Under the pieces are notes generated by a model. It searched no databases. It was not told the DNA's origin and was given only the letters and a program-made list of their open reading frames with translations. A DNA stretch of 12,426 nt from an uncultured Alistipes sp. (GTDB lineage Bacteria > Bacteroidota > Bacteroidia > Bacteroidales > Rikenellaceae). Shown here piece by piece: positions 1-6,393 of the stretch. The position numbers and the translations under genes are program-made. Position 1 is the stretch's first letter. Each line of letters starts with the position of its first letter. The DNA lies in assembly GCA_947178455.1 (NCBI GenBank), contig CAMWYI010000039.1:1-12426 (forward strand), read 5' to 3'.

Positions 1-1152
1 GTTCAGGGCCACTCGGATCTGTTTCAGCCATTTGTCGAACTCGTCTTCGTCCTGCGAAATGGTGGCTTTCTTGTACTTCCAGTGGGCTGCAAAACCGCGT
101 TCGGCAATCTCTTCCATGCGCTGCGTGCGGATTTGCACTTCGACCCATACGCCGTCCGGCCCCATTACGGTCGAATGGAGGGCTTCGTAGCCATTCGCTT
201 TCGGCATCGAAATCCAGTCGCGCAAACGGTCTGGCTTCGGTGTGTAGATGTCCGTGATGGTCGAATAAATCTGCCAGCATTGGGTCTTTTCGGACGGAAA
301 CGCAGGCAACGGGTTGAACACGATGCGGATAGCGAACAGGTCGTAAATCTCCTCGAACGGAATCTGTTTGCGCTGCATTTTGCTCCAAATCGAGTAGATG
401 CTCTTCACGCGGCCCGAAATCTCGTAGTTGATATGGTCCCGGTCGAGTGCTGCGATAATCGGCGCACAGAATTTGTCGATAAACTCTTTTCGCGTAGCTT
501 CGCTTTCGGCCAGTTTCTGGGAAATCTCGGCATATTGTTGCGGAAAGCGGTATTTCATGCAGAGGTCTTCCAGCTCGCTTTTGATGGAATAAAGCCCCAA
601 CCGGTAGGCCAGCGGTGCGAAAAGGTAGATTGTTTCGCCCGTGATTTTGATTTGCTTGTTGAGCGGCATCGCCCCCAGCGTGCGCATGTTGTGCAGCCGG
701 TCGGCGATCTTTACTAAAATTACTCGGACATCGTTGGAGAGGGTCAGAAGGACTTTTCGGAAGTATTCCGCCTGCTCGGAGGTATCGGCATTGAAAACGC
801 CCGACATTTTCGTCAGTCCGTCGACCATCGAGGCGATTTTGGACCCGAAAATGCGTTCCATGTCTTCGACCGTGTACTCCGTGTCCTCTACGACGTCGTG
901 CAGCAGGGCCGCGACGACCGATTTGACGCCCAGCCCGATTTCGTCGATGACGATTTTGGCCACGGCAATGGGATGAAGCAGGTAAGGTTCGCCCGAACGA
1001 CGCCTTACCCCTTCGTGCGCTTCTTTGGCAAGGAAAAAGGCCCGCTTGATAAAATTCCAGTCTTCGTCGTTCTTGCAGATTTTGGTGCACGACGACAGCA
1101 GGTCGTCCCATTTCTCCTGGATGAGCGCTTCATCCTCCGCAGAATATCCCAT
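1..1152 (-). CDS. rel: RelA/SpoT-family bifunctional (p)ppGpp synthetase/hydrolase, N-terminal 384 residues (3' end beyond window)
   Basis: Makes and degrades the stringent-response alarmone (p)ppGpp in the cytoplasm. The visible part contains both catalytic domains. The HD hydrolase domain (about residues 35-190) has His60, the HDVVED motif at 85-90 and Asp151 in IADRLHNMR. The synthetase domain (about 240-345) has GRVKSIYSIW, YDLFAIRI with Asp271, NGYEALHST and EVQIRT with Glu338. Both sets of catalytic residues are present, so a long bifunctional Rel/SpoT enzyme is predicted rather than a hydrolase-dead RelA. The TGS and ACT regulatory domains would lie beyond the left edge. The start is the first ATG after the last in-frame stop; the frame upstream overlaps the end of recA and holds no ATG. 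It lies 31 bases after the recA stop on the same strand with no terminator between, so it is probably co-transcribed with recA. Confidence 0.95.
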   Translation of the reverse strand, partial: MGYSAEDEALIQEKWDDLLSSCTKICKNDEDWNFIKRAFFLAKEAHEGVRRRSGEPYLLHPIAVAKIVIDEIGLGVKSVVAALLHDVVEDTEYTVEDMERIFGSKIASMVDGLTKMSGVFNADTSEQAEYFRKVLLTLSNDVRVILVKIADRLHNMRTLGAMPLNKQIKITGETIYLFAPLAYRLGLYSIKSELEDLCMKYRFPQQYAEISQKLAESEATRKEFIDKFCAPIIAALDRDHINYEISGRVKSIYSIWSKMQRKQIPFEEIYDLFAIRIVFNPLPAFPSEKTQCWQIYSTITDIYTPKPDRLRDWISMPKANGYEALHSTVMGPDGVWVEVQIRTQRMEEIAERGFAAHWKYKKATISQDEDEFDKWLKQIRVALN

Positions 1153-1183
1153 ACGCCGTATGTATGCGAAAATTTCCGGTTCG

Positions 1184-2200
1184 TTACGCTTCAGGCGATG
1201 CTTTCATCGCGTCGCGCACTTTCTGCTCGATTTCAGCAGCGAGCGCTTCGTCGTTTTGCAGCAAATCTTTTACCGCATCGCGGCCTTGTCCGATTTTCTT
1301 GTCTCCGTAAGAGAACCACGAGCCGGCTTTCTTGATGACGCCGTAATCCACGCCCAAGTCGATGATTTCGCCGATTTTGGAGATTCCCTCGCCGAACATG
1401 ATGTCGAATTCGGCCCGTTTGAACGGGGGCGCGACTTTGTTTTTCACCACTTTCACGCGCGTGCGGGTGCCGAGTTGCTCCTCGCCGTCCTTGATGACCG
1501 ACACACGGCGGATGTCCATACGCACCGAAGCATAGAATTTCAGCGCATTACCGCCCGTCGTGGTTTCGGGGTTGCCGTAGACGATGCCGATTTTGTCGCG
1601 CAGCTGGTTGATGAAGATGCAGACGGTTTTGGTTTTCGAGATGCTCGACGTCAGTTTGCGCAGCGCTTGCGACATCAATCGGGCTTGCAGACCCATTTTC
1701 GAGTCGCCCATTTCGCCTTCGATTTCGGCTTTCGGCGTCAGGGCCGCCACCGCGTCGATGACGATGATGGCGATTGCGCTCGACCGAATCAGCGAATCGG
1801 CGATTTCGAGTGCCTGCTCGCCGTTGTCGGGCTGCGAAATCAGCAGGTTGTCGACATCGACCCCCAATTTTTGGGCATAGAAACTGTCGAATGCGTGTTC
1901 GGCGTCGATGAATGCTGCGATGCCGCCCGTTTTCTGGGCTTCGGCGATAGCATGGATGGCCAGCGTCGTTTTACCCGACGATTCGGGGCCGTAAATCTCG
2001 ATGACGCGCCCTTTGGGGTATCCGCCTACGCCGAGTGCCATGTCCAACGTGATAGAACCGGTCGGAATCACCGGAATGTCTGCGATTTCTTCGGAGTTCA
2101 TCCGCATGATGGAGCCTTTGCCGAAATCTTTTTCGATTTTCTCCATTACCGCGTTCAGCACTTTGAGCTTGTCCGCGTTCGCTTGCGTTTTTTCTGCCAT
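1184..2200 (-). CDS. recA: RecA recombinase (338 aa)
   Basis: RecA coats single-stranded DNA and uses ATP to drive strand exchange; in many bacteria it also triggers LexA cleavage. The protein is complete and of normal length. Seen: Walker A GPESSGKTT at 71-79, catalytic Glu101 in FIDAEHA, Walker B ending in Asp149, loop L1 around EGEMGDSKMG (161-170), loop L2 from FINQLRDK to TTTGGNALKF (about 196-222), and an acidic C-terminus. The start is the ATG of MAEKTQAN. A longer in-frame reading upstream to about 2329 exists, but it starts at TTG, runs over the promoter -7 element and has no RecA-like sequence, so it is not real. The gene has its own promoter upstream and is followed closely by rel. 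Confidence 0.98.
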   Translation of the reverse strand: MAEKTQANADKLKVLNAVMEKIEKDFGKGSIMRMNSEEIADIPVIPTGSITLDMALGVGGYPKGRVIEIYGPESSGKTTLAIHAIAEAQKTGGIAAFIDAEHAFDSFYAQKLGVDVDNLLISQPDNGEQALEIADSLIRSSAIAIIVIDAVAALTPKAEIEGEMGDSKMGLQARLMSQALRKLTSSISKTKTVCIFINQLRDKIGIVYGNPETTTGGNALKFYASVRMDIRRVSVIKDGEEQLGTRTRVKVVKNKVAPPFKRAEFDIMFGEGISKIGEIIDLGVDYGVIKKAGSWFSYGDKKIGQGRDAVKDLLQNDEALAAEIEQKVRDAMKASPEA

Positions 2201-2317
2201 GATTCTTATGGTGTTTGTATTCGATTTCGTGTTTCGGCCGATGCCGGCAATTCGTGCGAACATTCCCGTTTCGGTGGTATTTTTCGTCGCGGGGTCCGTT
2301 CGGGCGAATTTTTCATC

Positions 2318-2325
2318 CAAAGTTA
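2318..2325 (-). promoter_or_regulatory. recA promoter, -7 element TAACTTTG
   Basis: Read on the minus strand, the octamer is TAACTTTG, a perfect match to the Bacteroidetes -7 consensus TAnnTTTG. It lies about 118 bases before the recA ATG, giving a leader of roughly 110 bases. No good TTTG -33 element is at the expected distance, which could mean activator dependence or a weak basal promoter. Transcription start is inferred near 2311. Confidence 0.6.
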
Positions 2326-2372
2326 GCAAATTTTTGTGGATTAATGCTTGCCGCGAGCAATTTTTGCGGATT
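2326..2372. repeat. Direct repeat pair GCAA(A)TTTTTGYGGATT around the recA promoter
   Basis: Copy one is GCAAATTTTTGTGGATT at 2326-2342 and copy two is GCAATTTTTGCGGATT at 2357-2372. They differ by one A and one T/C and start 31 bp apart, about three helical turns. A third fragment, ATTTTTGTG, follows directly at 2370-2378. Between the copies sits an imperfect palindrome TTGC-N5-GCAA (2348-2360). The first copy lies just upstream of the recA -7 element. This looks like an operator or activator site, but the binding protein cannot be named from sequence. Confidence 0.5.
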
Positions 2373-2417
2373 TTTGTGTGCGGGAGCCCGTCTCCGCACG
2401 ACGCATTCGTCCATAAA

Positions 2418-2451
2418 CGAAAAACTCCCCCGTTTCCGAGAGAGTTTTTCG
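2418..2451 (-). terminator. Hairpin terminator after the dnaA-lipoprotein unit
   Basis: A perfect 10-bp inverted repeat, CGAAAAACTC (2418-2427) and GAGTTTTTCG (2442-2451), flanks a 14-base loop. It starts 8 bases after the stop of the lipoprotein gene. On the minus strand the descending arm carries a T5 run and is followed by TTTATGG. This form, with the A and T tracts inside the stem, suits an intrinsic terminator and separates dnaA transcription from recA. Confidence 0.75.
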
Positions 2452-2459
2452 ATATATAG

Positions 2460-2822
2460 TTATTTAGCCGCTTGCTTGGATAAAATTTTGAGTAATTTGT
2501 ATCGTATGTTCGATGCGTCCGCCGGAGGATTGGCCAAATGCGTCTTTTTGACTTTCAGCCGGTAGGCATACCCCTCCTCGTAGTCGAATCTTTCGATTCC
2601 GGTCAGCGGCAACACCTGCCAATCCGATTCGGATACTTCGTGAACCTGTATTCCGAGCAACGGCTCATCCGTTGGCTCCATTCCCCAAATGCGATATTCT
2701 CCCAACCGACTCGAAACTTCCATTTCGACCGTTTCGCTCCAGTCGTGTGCCTCTTTGTCATTCAGACAGCTGCCGAAAAGGAGCGGTACGATTGCCCATA
2801 AGAGCAAAGATAACTGCTTCAT
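2460..2822 (-). CDS. Small DUF4377 lipoprotein (120 aa)
   Basis: A secreted lipoprotein of unknown function. The N-terminus is a typical signal peptide (MKQ, then a hydrophobic stretch) ending in the lipobox LFGSC, with the lipidated cysteine at residue 19. The next residues (LNDKEAHD) are acidic-rich, loosely like a Bacteroidetes surface-export signal, so outer-membrane anchoring is likely and surface exposure possible. The C-terminal half (about 65-117) resembles DUF4377: YRLKVKKTHLANPPADAS, then YKLLKILS. That domain is often found alone or beside META/HslJ-like domains in Bacteroidetes lipoproteins; its biochemical role is not known. It starts 12 bases after the dnaA stop, so it should be co-transcribed with dnaA, and it is followed by a terminator. 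Confidence 0.85.
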   Translation of the reverse strand: MKQLSLLLWAIVPLLFGSCLNDKEAHDWSETVEMEVSSRLGEYRIWGMEPTDEPLLGIQVHEVSESDWQVLPLTGIERFDYEEGYAYRLKVKKTHLANPPADASNIRYKLLKILSKQAAK

Positions 2823-2834
2823 ATCGAACGATTT

Positions 2835-4253
2835 TTAGGCCAGTACGAGTTTTTCGATTTCTTCCACTTGGCGGCGGAACGTTTTGTCCGTTTCGAGCAG
2901 ATTCGACACTGCCTTGCACGAGTGCAGTACCGTCGCGTGGTTCCGGCCGCCGATAGCTGCTCCGATGGTCGTCAGAGGCGCTTTCGTGTGCTGCTTGGCC
3001 AAATACATGGCGATTTGGCGGGCTTGTGCGATTTCGCGCGTGCGTTCGGTGGAATTGAACCGTTGGAAATCGAGGTGCAGGTACTTGCACACCACTTCGA
3101 TGATATGGTCTATCGTAATCTCTTTCTGATAGAGTTGGACGTAGACTTTCAGAATCTCTTTTGCCAGCGAAATCGTGATTTTCCGGCCGAGGAACGAGAC
3201 ATTCGCCAGCAGCAGCGACAGCGCCCCTTCGATTTCGCGCACGTTGGCCGAAATGTTGTCGGCCAAGAATGCGACGACCTCGTCCGAGATGTCCGCGCCT
3301 AATTTTTTCGCTTTGGCACGAATGATTTTCACCTTCGTTTCGTAGTCGGGCTGGCTGATTTGCGCCGAAAGTCCCCACTTGAAGCGTGTCAGCAGTCGTT
3401 CCTCGATGTCTTTCAGCTCTACGGGCGGCTTGTCCGACGTCAGCACCAGCTGTTTGCCGGCCAGTTGCAGGTGGTTGAAGATGTTGAAGAACGCATTTTG
3501 CGTACCCGTTTTGCCCGTCAGTTCCTGAATATCGTCGATTAGCAACACGTCTATCATCTGATAGAAATGGATGAAATCGGGGATTTCGCCCTTTTTGTAG
3601 GCGGTTTGGAACTGCGCTTGAAATTTGTTCATCGGCACGTAGAGTACTTGCAGCTCCGGGTGGCGCGCCCGTACTTCGTGGCCGATAGCTTGTATGATAT
3701 GGGTCTTTCCCAGTCCCGATTCGCCCCAGATATAGAGCGGGTTGAACGGGGTGTTGCCCGGCGTGACGGCGACGGACATACCTGCGGAACGGGCCAGCCG
3801 GTTGCATTCGCCCTCGATGAACGAGTCGAATGTCAGGTTGGAATTGAGTTGAGGGTCGATGACGATTTTCTTGACACCCGGAATCACGAACGGATTTTTG
3901 ATATTGTCCGTGTTGGTCTGGGTGTTGAATCGCGAAATGGTGGTCATGTCCGCTTCAACGGCGGCCTGCGTCAGTACGTTCGTCAGGGTCGACGGCCGTT
4001 GGACAGCATAGTACAATTTGGTCTCATGCCCGTAGAACTGCGAAATAATCGGACGCAGGAACGAGATGTAGTCCTTTTCGATTTTGTCGTAGTAGCTTTT
4101 GTTGGGAATGCACAGACGCAGCGTCGTTCCGTCGAATTTCAACGGTACGATAGGCTCGAACCACTTTTCGAACTCATCCGACGGAATGCAGGATTTGATA
4201 GAGTCGAGGCAGTTCTGCCATATTTCGTTGTGTGTCTGTGTGTTGGTGAGCAT
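2835..4253 (-). CDS. dnaA: Chromosomal replication initiator DnaA (472 aa)
   Basis: DnaA binds DnaA boxes at oriC, opens the duplex and loads the helicase. Full-length four-domain layout: domain I (about 8-85, starting NEIWQNCLDSI), a linker (about 86-135), the AAA+ domain III (about 140-345) with Walker A GESGLGKTH at 177-185, Walker B LLIDD at 237-241, LTSDKPP and the arginine-finger region RLLTRFKWGL (286-295), and domain IV with the box-binding signature GGRNHATVLHS at about 435-445. I chose the ATG at 4253, giving MLTNTQTHNEIW. An in-frame GTG four codons upstream is possible but less likely. The predicted promoter puts transcription start about 20 bases before this ATG. Divergent from the sugar mutase gene; followed by the DUF4377 lipoprotein. 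Confidence 0.97.
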   Translation of the reverse strand: MLTNTQTHNEIWQNCLDSIKSCIPSDEFEKWFEPIVPLKFDGTTLRLCIPNKSYYDKIEKDYISFLRPIISQFYGHETKLYYAVQRPSTLTNVLTQAAVEADMTTISRFNTQTNTDNIKNPFVIPGVKKIVIDPQLNSNLTFDSFIEGECNRLARSAGMSVAVTPGNTPFNPLYIWGESGLGKTHIIQAIGHEVRARHPELQVLYVPMNKFQAQFQTAYKKGEIPDFIHFYQMIDVLLIDDIQELTGKTGTQNAFFNIFNHLQLAGKQLVLTSDKPPVELKDIEERLLTRFKWGLSAQISQPDYETKVKIIRAKAKKLGADISDEVVAFLADNISANVREIEGALSLLLANVSFLGRKITISLAKEILKVYVQLYQKEITIDHIIEVVCKYLHLDFQRFNSTERTREIAQARQIAMYLAKQHTKAPLTTIGAAIGGRNHATVLHSCKAVSNLLETDKTFRRQVEEIEKLVLA

Positions 4254-4280
4254 GGAAAATTGCACTGAATTTCAACACCG

Positions 4281-4288
4281 CAAAGTTG
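4281..4288 (-). promoter_or_regulatory. dnaA promoter, -7 element CAACTTTG
   Basis: On the minus strand CAACTTTG matches TAnnTTTG except for the first base. It lies 28 bases upstream of the chosen ATG, predicting a short leader of about 20 bases. The -33 region is AT-rich without a clear TTG. The DnaA box next to it overlaps the element by two bases. Confidence 0.5.
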
Positions 4289-4295
4289 TGAATAA
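4287..4295 (-). promoter_or_regulatory. DnaA box TTATTCACA in the dnaA promoter
   Basis: The 9-mer TTATTCACA on the minus strand fits the standard DnaA box consensus TTATNCACA exactly. It overlaps the predicted dnaA -7 element by two bases, so DnaA bound here would block RNA polymerase, the autoregulation known for dnaA in other bacteria. It is the only clear box in the divergent region. Confidence 0.65.
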
Positions 4296-4302
4296 TTTTG
4301 TT

Positions 4303-4335
4303 AAAATATCTCCTGATTTAAGTTGGAAAATATCT
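4303..4335. repeat. Repeated 9-mer AAAATATCT in the dnaA-mutase intergenic region
   Basis: AAAATATCT occurs at 4303-4311 and again at 4327-4335, start-to-start distance 24 bp, inside the most AT-rich part of the window. On the dnaA strand the unit reads AGATATTTT and lies upstream of the -7 element. It could be a regulator site or part of an unwinding region, or chance in AT-rich DNA. Confidence 0.35.
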
Positions 4336-4391
4336 TTTTTTCATTATAGAAAAGGGGCGGTTTCGGGGCACGATTTTTTAAGTGCCTGATA

Positions 4392-4422
4392 TTGAATAAT
4401 TGATTTTTATTTCTTAAATTTG
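4392..4422 (+). promoter_or_regulatory. Promoter of the phospho-sugar mutase gene
   Basis: A perfect -7 element TAAATTTG at 4415-4422 is preceded by TTG at 4392-4394 with a 20-base spacer, close to the Bacteroidetes arrangement. The start codon follows about 55 bases downstream, so the leader is about 50 bases. The leader is A-rich just before the ATG and has no Shine-Dalgarno sequence, as is usual in this phylum. Confidence 0.65.
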
Positions 4423-4477
4423 CGTATAGAAATTTTGCGAGATGCGAGAATCAACCTATAAAAATTACTGATAGTTT

Positions 4478-6220
4478 ATGGCAAACGAATTGGAACAGGC
4501 GGTCTTGAAAAAGGCCCAGTCGTGGTTGGACGGTCATTACGACGATGCGACGAAAAAACAGGTCAAGTCTTTGATGGAGAATGACATGAAAGAACTCGTC
4601 GAGAGTTTTTACAAAGACCTCGAATTCGGTACGGGCGGCTTGCGCGGCATCATGGGCGTGGGCTCCAACCGCATGAATATCTATACGGTGGGGGCTGCTA
4701 CGCAGGGGTTGGCCAACTACTTGAAAAAGAATTTCGCCGGCGAACAAATCCGCGTCGCTATCGGCCACGACAGCCGCAACAATTCGCGTACGTTCGCGGA
4801 GCATGTCGCCGATATTTTCGCTTCGAACGGCTTTACCGTTTTCCTCTTCGACGCCCTGCGTCCGACGCCCGAATTGAGTTTCGCCATTCGCGAGCTCCAG
4901 TGCCATTCGGGCGTGGTCGTCACGGCTTCGCACAACCCCAAGGAGTACAACGGTTATAAGGCTTATTGGACGGACGGTGCGCAGGTCACCGCTCCCCACG
5001 ACAAGAACATCATCGACGAGGTGAACAAAATCACCGACGTCAATATGATTCTGACAGGCCAGCATGCCGAGAATATCACGATTCTTGATGAAAAATTCGA
5101 CGAAATCTATCTGAATAAGGTGCACGAGTTGTCGTTGTCGCCCGAAAGCGTGAAGAAACACCACGACATGAAAATCATCTATACGCCGATTCATGGGTCG
5201 GGTGTGCGATTGGTGCCTGCTTCGTTGAAGAAATTCGGGTTCACCAATGTGAAATTGGTGCCCGAACAGGCGGTCATCGACGGCAACTTCCCCACCGTCG
5301 AGTCGCCCAACCCCGAGGAGCGCAAAACCATGTCTATGGCAATCGACTTGGCGGCCAAAGAAGGGGCCGATTTGGTCTTGGCGACCGACCCCGACTCCGA
5401 CCGCATCGGCGTCGCGTTGCGCAACAAGAAGGGCGAGTACGTGCTCTTGAACGGCAACCAAACGCTCGTCTTGTTGATGAGTTACCAATTGACCCGTTGG
5501 GTCGAACTGGGCAAATTGGACGGCAAGCAGTATGTCGTCAAGACTATCGTCACCTCGCAAATGGCCAACGCCGTAGCCGAGCACTTCAAAGTGAAGTGTT
5601 ACGATTGCTTGACCGGTTTCAAGTACATCGCCAAAATTATCCGCGAGAACGAGGGCAAGACGAAATATATCGGTGGCGGCGAGGAGTCGTTCGGCTACCT
5701 CGGCGGCGATTACGTGCGCGACAAGGACGCTGTGTCGGCTTGTTCGTTGGCTGCCGAGGCCGCTGCTTGGGCCAAAGATACGATGGGCTTGACGCTCTAC
5801 GAATGGTTGCAGGAGCTTTACGTGAAATACGGGTTCTATCGCGAGGGTTTGGTTTCCGTCGTGCGCAAGGGCAAGGAGGGTGCCGAGTTGATTCAGAAGA
5901 TGATGGTCGACTTCCGCGCCAATCCGCCCAAGACTATCGTCGGTTCGCCCGTCGTGAAAATCAACGACTTCCTGACGCTCGAAACGACTTGCACCAAGAC
6001 CGGCGCCAAGACTCCTATCGAGCAGGACAAGAGCAACGTCTTGCAATGGTTCACCGAGGACGGTACGATTGTATCGGTTCGCCCGTCGGGTACCGAGCCG
6101 AAAATCAAGTTCTACTTCGGCGTCAAGGCTCCGCTCGCTTCCGTCGCCGACTTCGAGGCCGTGCAGGCCCAGCTCGACGCCAAAATCGAGGCTATCAAAA
6201 AGGATTTGAAACTCGAATAG
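4478..6220 (+). CDS. pgcA: Phospho-sugar mutase, PgcA-like phosphoglucomutase/phosphomannomutase (580 aa)
   Basis: Alpha-D-phosphohexomutase that moves phosphate between C1 and C6 of a hexose phosphate, supplying glucose-1-phosphate or mannose-1-phosphate for glycogen, nucleotide sugars and surface glycans. All four functional loops are visible: the phosphoserine loop TASHNPKEYNGY with Ser151, the metal loop DPDSDR at 304-309, the sugar-specificity loop GGGEESFG at 399-406, and the phosphate-binding loop RPSGTEPKIK at 535-544. The N-terminal FGTGGLRG (50-57) is also typical. Length and sequence match the Bacillus PgcA type, which favours glucose phosphate, but substrate preference cannot be settled from sequence. 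Codon use is strongly biased and GC-rich (63% in 5281-5340), as in a highly expressed gene. It has its own promoter and terminator, so it is monocistronic. Confidence 0.95.
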   Translation: MANELEQAVLKKAQSWLDGHYDDATKKQVKSLMENDMKELVESFYKDLEFGTGGLRGIMGVGSNRMNIYTVGAATQGLANYLKKNFAGEQIRVAIGHDSRNNSRTFAEHVADIFASNGFTVFLFDALRPTPELSFAIRELQCHSGVVVTASHNPKEYNGYKAYWTDGAQVTAPHDKNIIDEVNKITDVNMILTGQHAENITILDEKFDEIYLNKVHELSLSPESVKKHHDMKIIYTPIHGSGVRLVPASLKKFGFTNVKLVPEQAVIDGNFPTVESPNPEERKTMSMAIDLAAKEGADLVLATDPDSDRIGVALRNKKGEYVLLNGNQTLVLLMSYQLTRWVELGKLDGKQYVVKTIVTSQMANAVAEHFKVKCYDCLTGFKYIAKIIRENEGKTKYIGGGEESFGYLGGDYVRDKDAVSACSLAAEAAAWAKDTMGLTLYEWLQELYVKYGFYREGLVSVVRKGKEGAELIQKMMVDFRANPPKTIVGSPVVKINDFLTLETTCTKTGAKTPIEQDKSNVLQWFTEDGTIVSVRPSGTEPKIKFYFGVKAPLASVADFEAVQAQLDAKIEAIKKDLKLE

Positions 6221-6239
6221 CGCGAAGTCTTCTATGTTG

Positions 6240-6280
6240 CCGGCACTGCCCTTTCGGGCGGTGCCGGTTTATTTTATTTA
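6240..6280 (+). terminator. Intrinsic terminator after the sugar mutase gene
   Basis: CCGGCACTGCCC (6240-6251) and GGGCGGTGCCGG (6256-6267) form a 12-bp stem with one internal T-G wobble and a TTTC tetraloop. The T-rich tail TTTATTTTATTTA follows. It begins 19 bases after the stop codon and is a textbook rho-independent terminator. Confidence 0.93.
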
Positions 6281-6316
6281 TATGTTGCACGAGCAATTCC
6301 AATCTTTGGCGGAGCA

Positions 6317-6348
6317 TTGTGTTTTTGAGAAACATTTTTCTAAATTTG
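6317..6348 (+). promoter_or_regulatory. Promoter of the cupin gene
   Basis: A perfect TAnnTTTG element, TAAATTTG, lies at 6341-6348, with a TTG at 6317-6319 (21-base spacer) as the best -33 candidate. Transcription would start near 6355, giving a leader of about 40 bases. The same octamer serves the sugar mutase gene upstream. Confidence 0.62.
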
Positions 6349-6350
6349 TC

Positions 6351-6366
6351 CTCGATATTCATCGAG
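6351..6366. promoter_or_regulatory. Palindrome CTCGAT-ATTC-ATCGAG at the cupin transcription start
   Basis: A perfect 6-bp inverted repeat with a 4-base spacer sits right after the cupin -7 element, where it would cover the predicted start of transcription. It could be a repressor operator or a small hairpin at the 5' end of the mRNA. It has no T tract, so it is not a terminator. Confidence 0.4.
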
Positions 6367-6393
6367 TAGCAACCTATTCGTTCAGAGATTAAT

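Noticed and set aside
1025..2326. 433-aa open frame on the plus strand opposite recA and the end of rel
   Set aside because: Antisense shadow of GC-biased coding sequence, with no motif; recA is certain.
2378..2399. GC-rich hairpin GTGCGG...CCGCAC between the dnaA-unit terminator and the recA promoter
   Set aside because: Only six or seven pairs, no T tract on either strand, and alternative pairings exist. It may be structure of no consequence; not called as a terminator.
2758..3807. 349-aa minus-strand frame inside dnaA
   Set aside because: Arg, Pro and Gly rich, out of frame with an unmistakable DnaA; a shadow frame.
4367..4386. Short hairpin GGCAC-N10-GTGCC in the dnaA-mutase gap
   Set aside because: A 5-bp stem with a 10-base AT-rich loop is too weak to call a terminator or a structured RNA.
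4436..4449. Tandem TGCGAGA x2 in the sugar mutase leader
   Set aside because: Just two 7-bp units in a 50-base leader with no pairing partner; likely chance.
4451..6046. 531-aa open frame on the minus strand opposite the sugar mutase gene
   Set aside because: It lies wholly over a gene with complete catalytic motifs, its composition mirrors the biased codon use of that gene (His, Arg, Val and Asp rich), and it has no recognisable domain or promoter.
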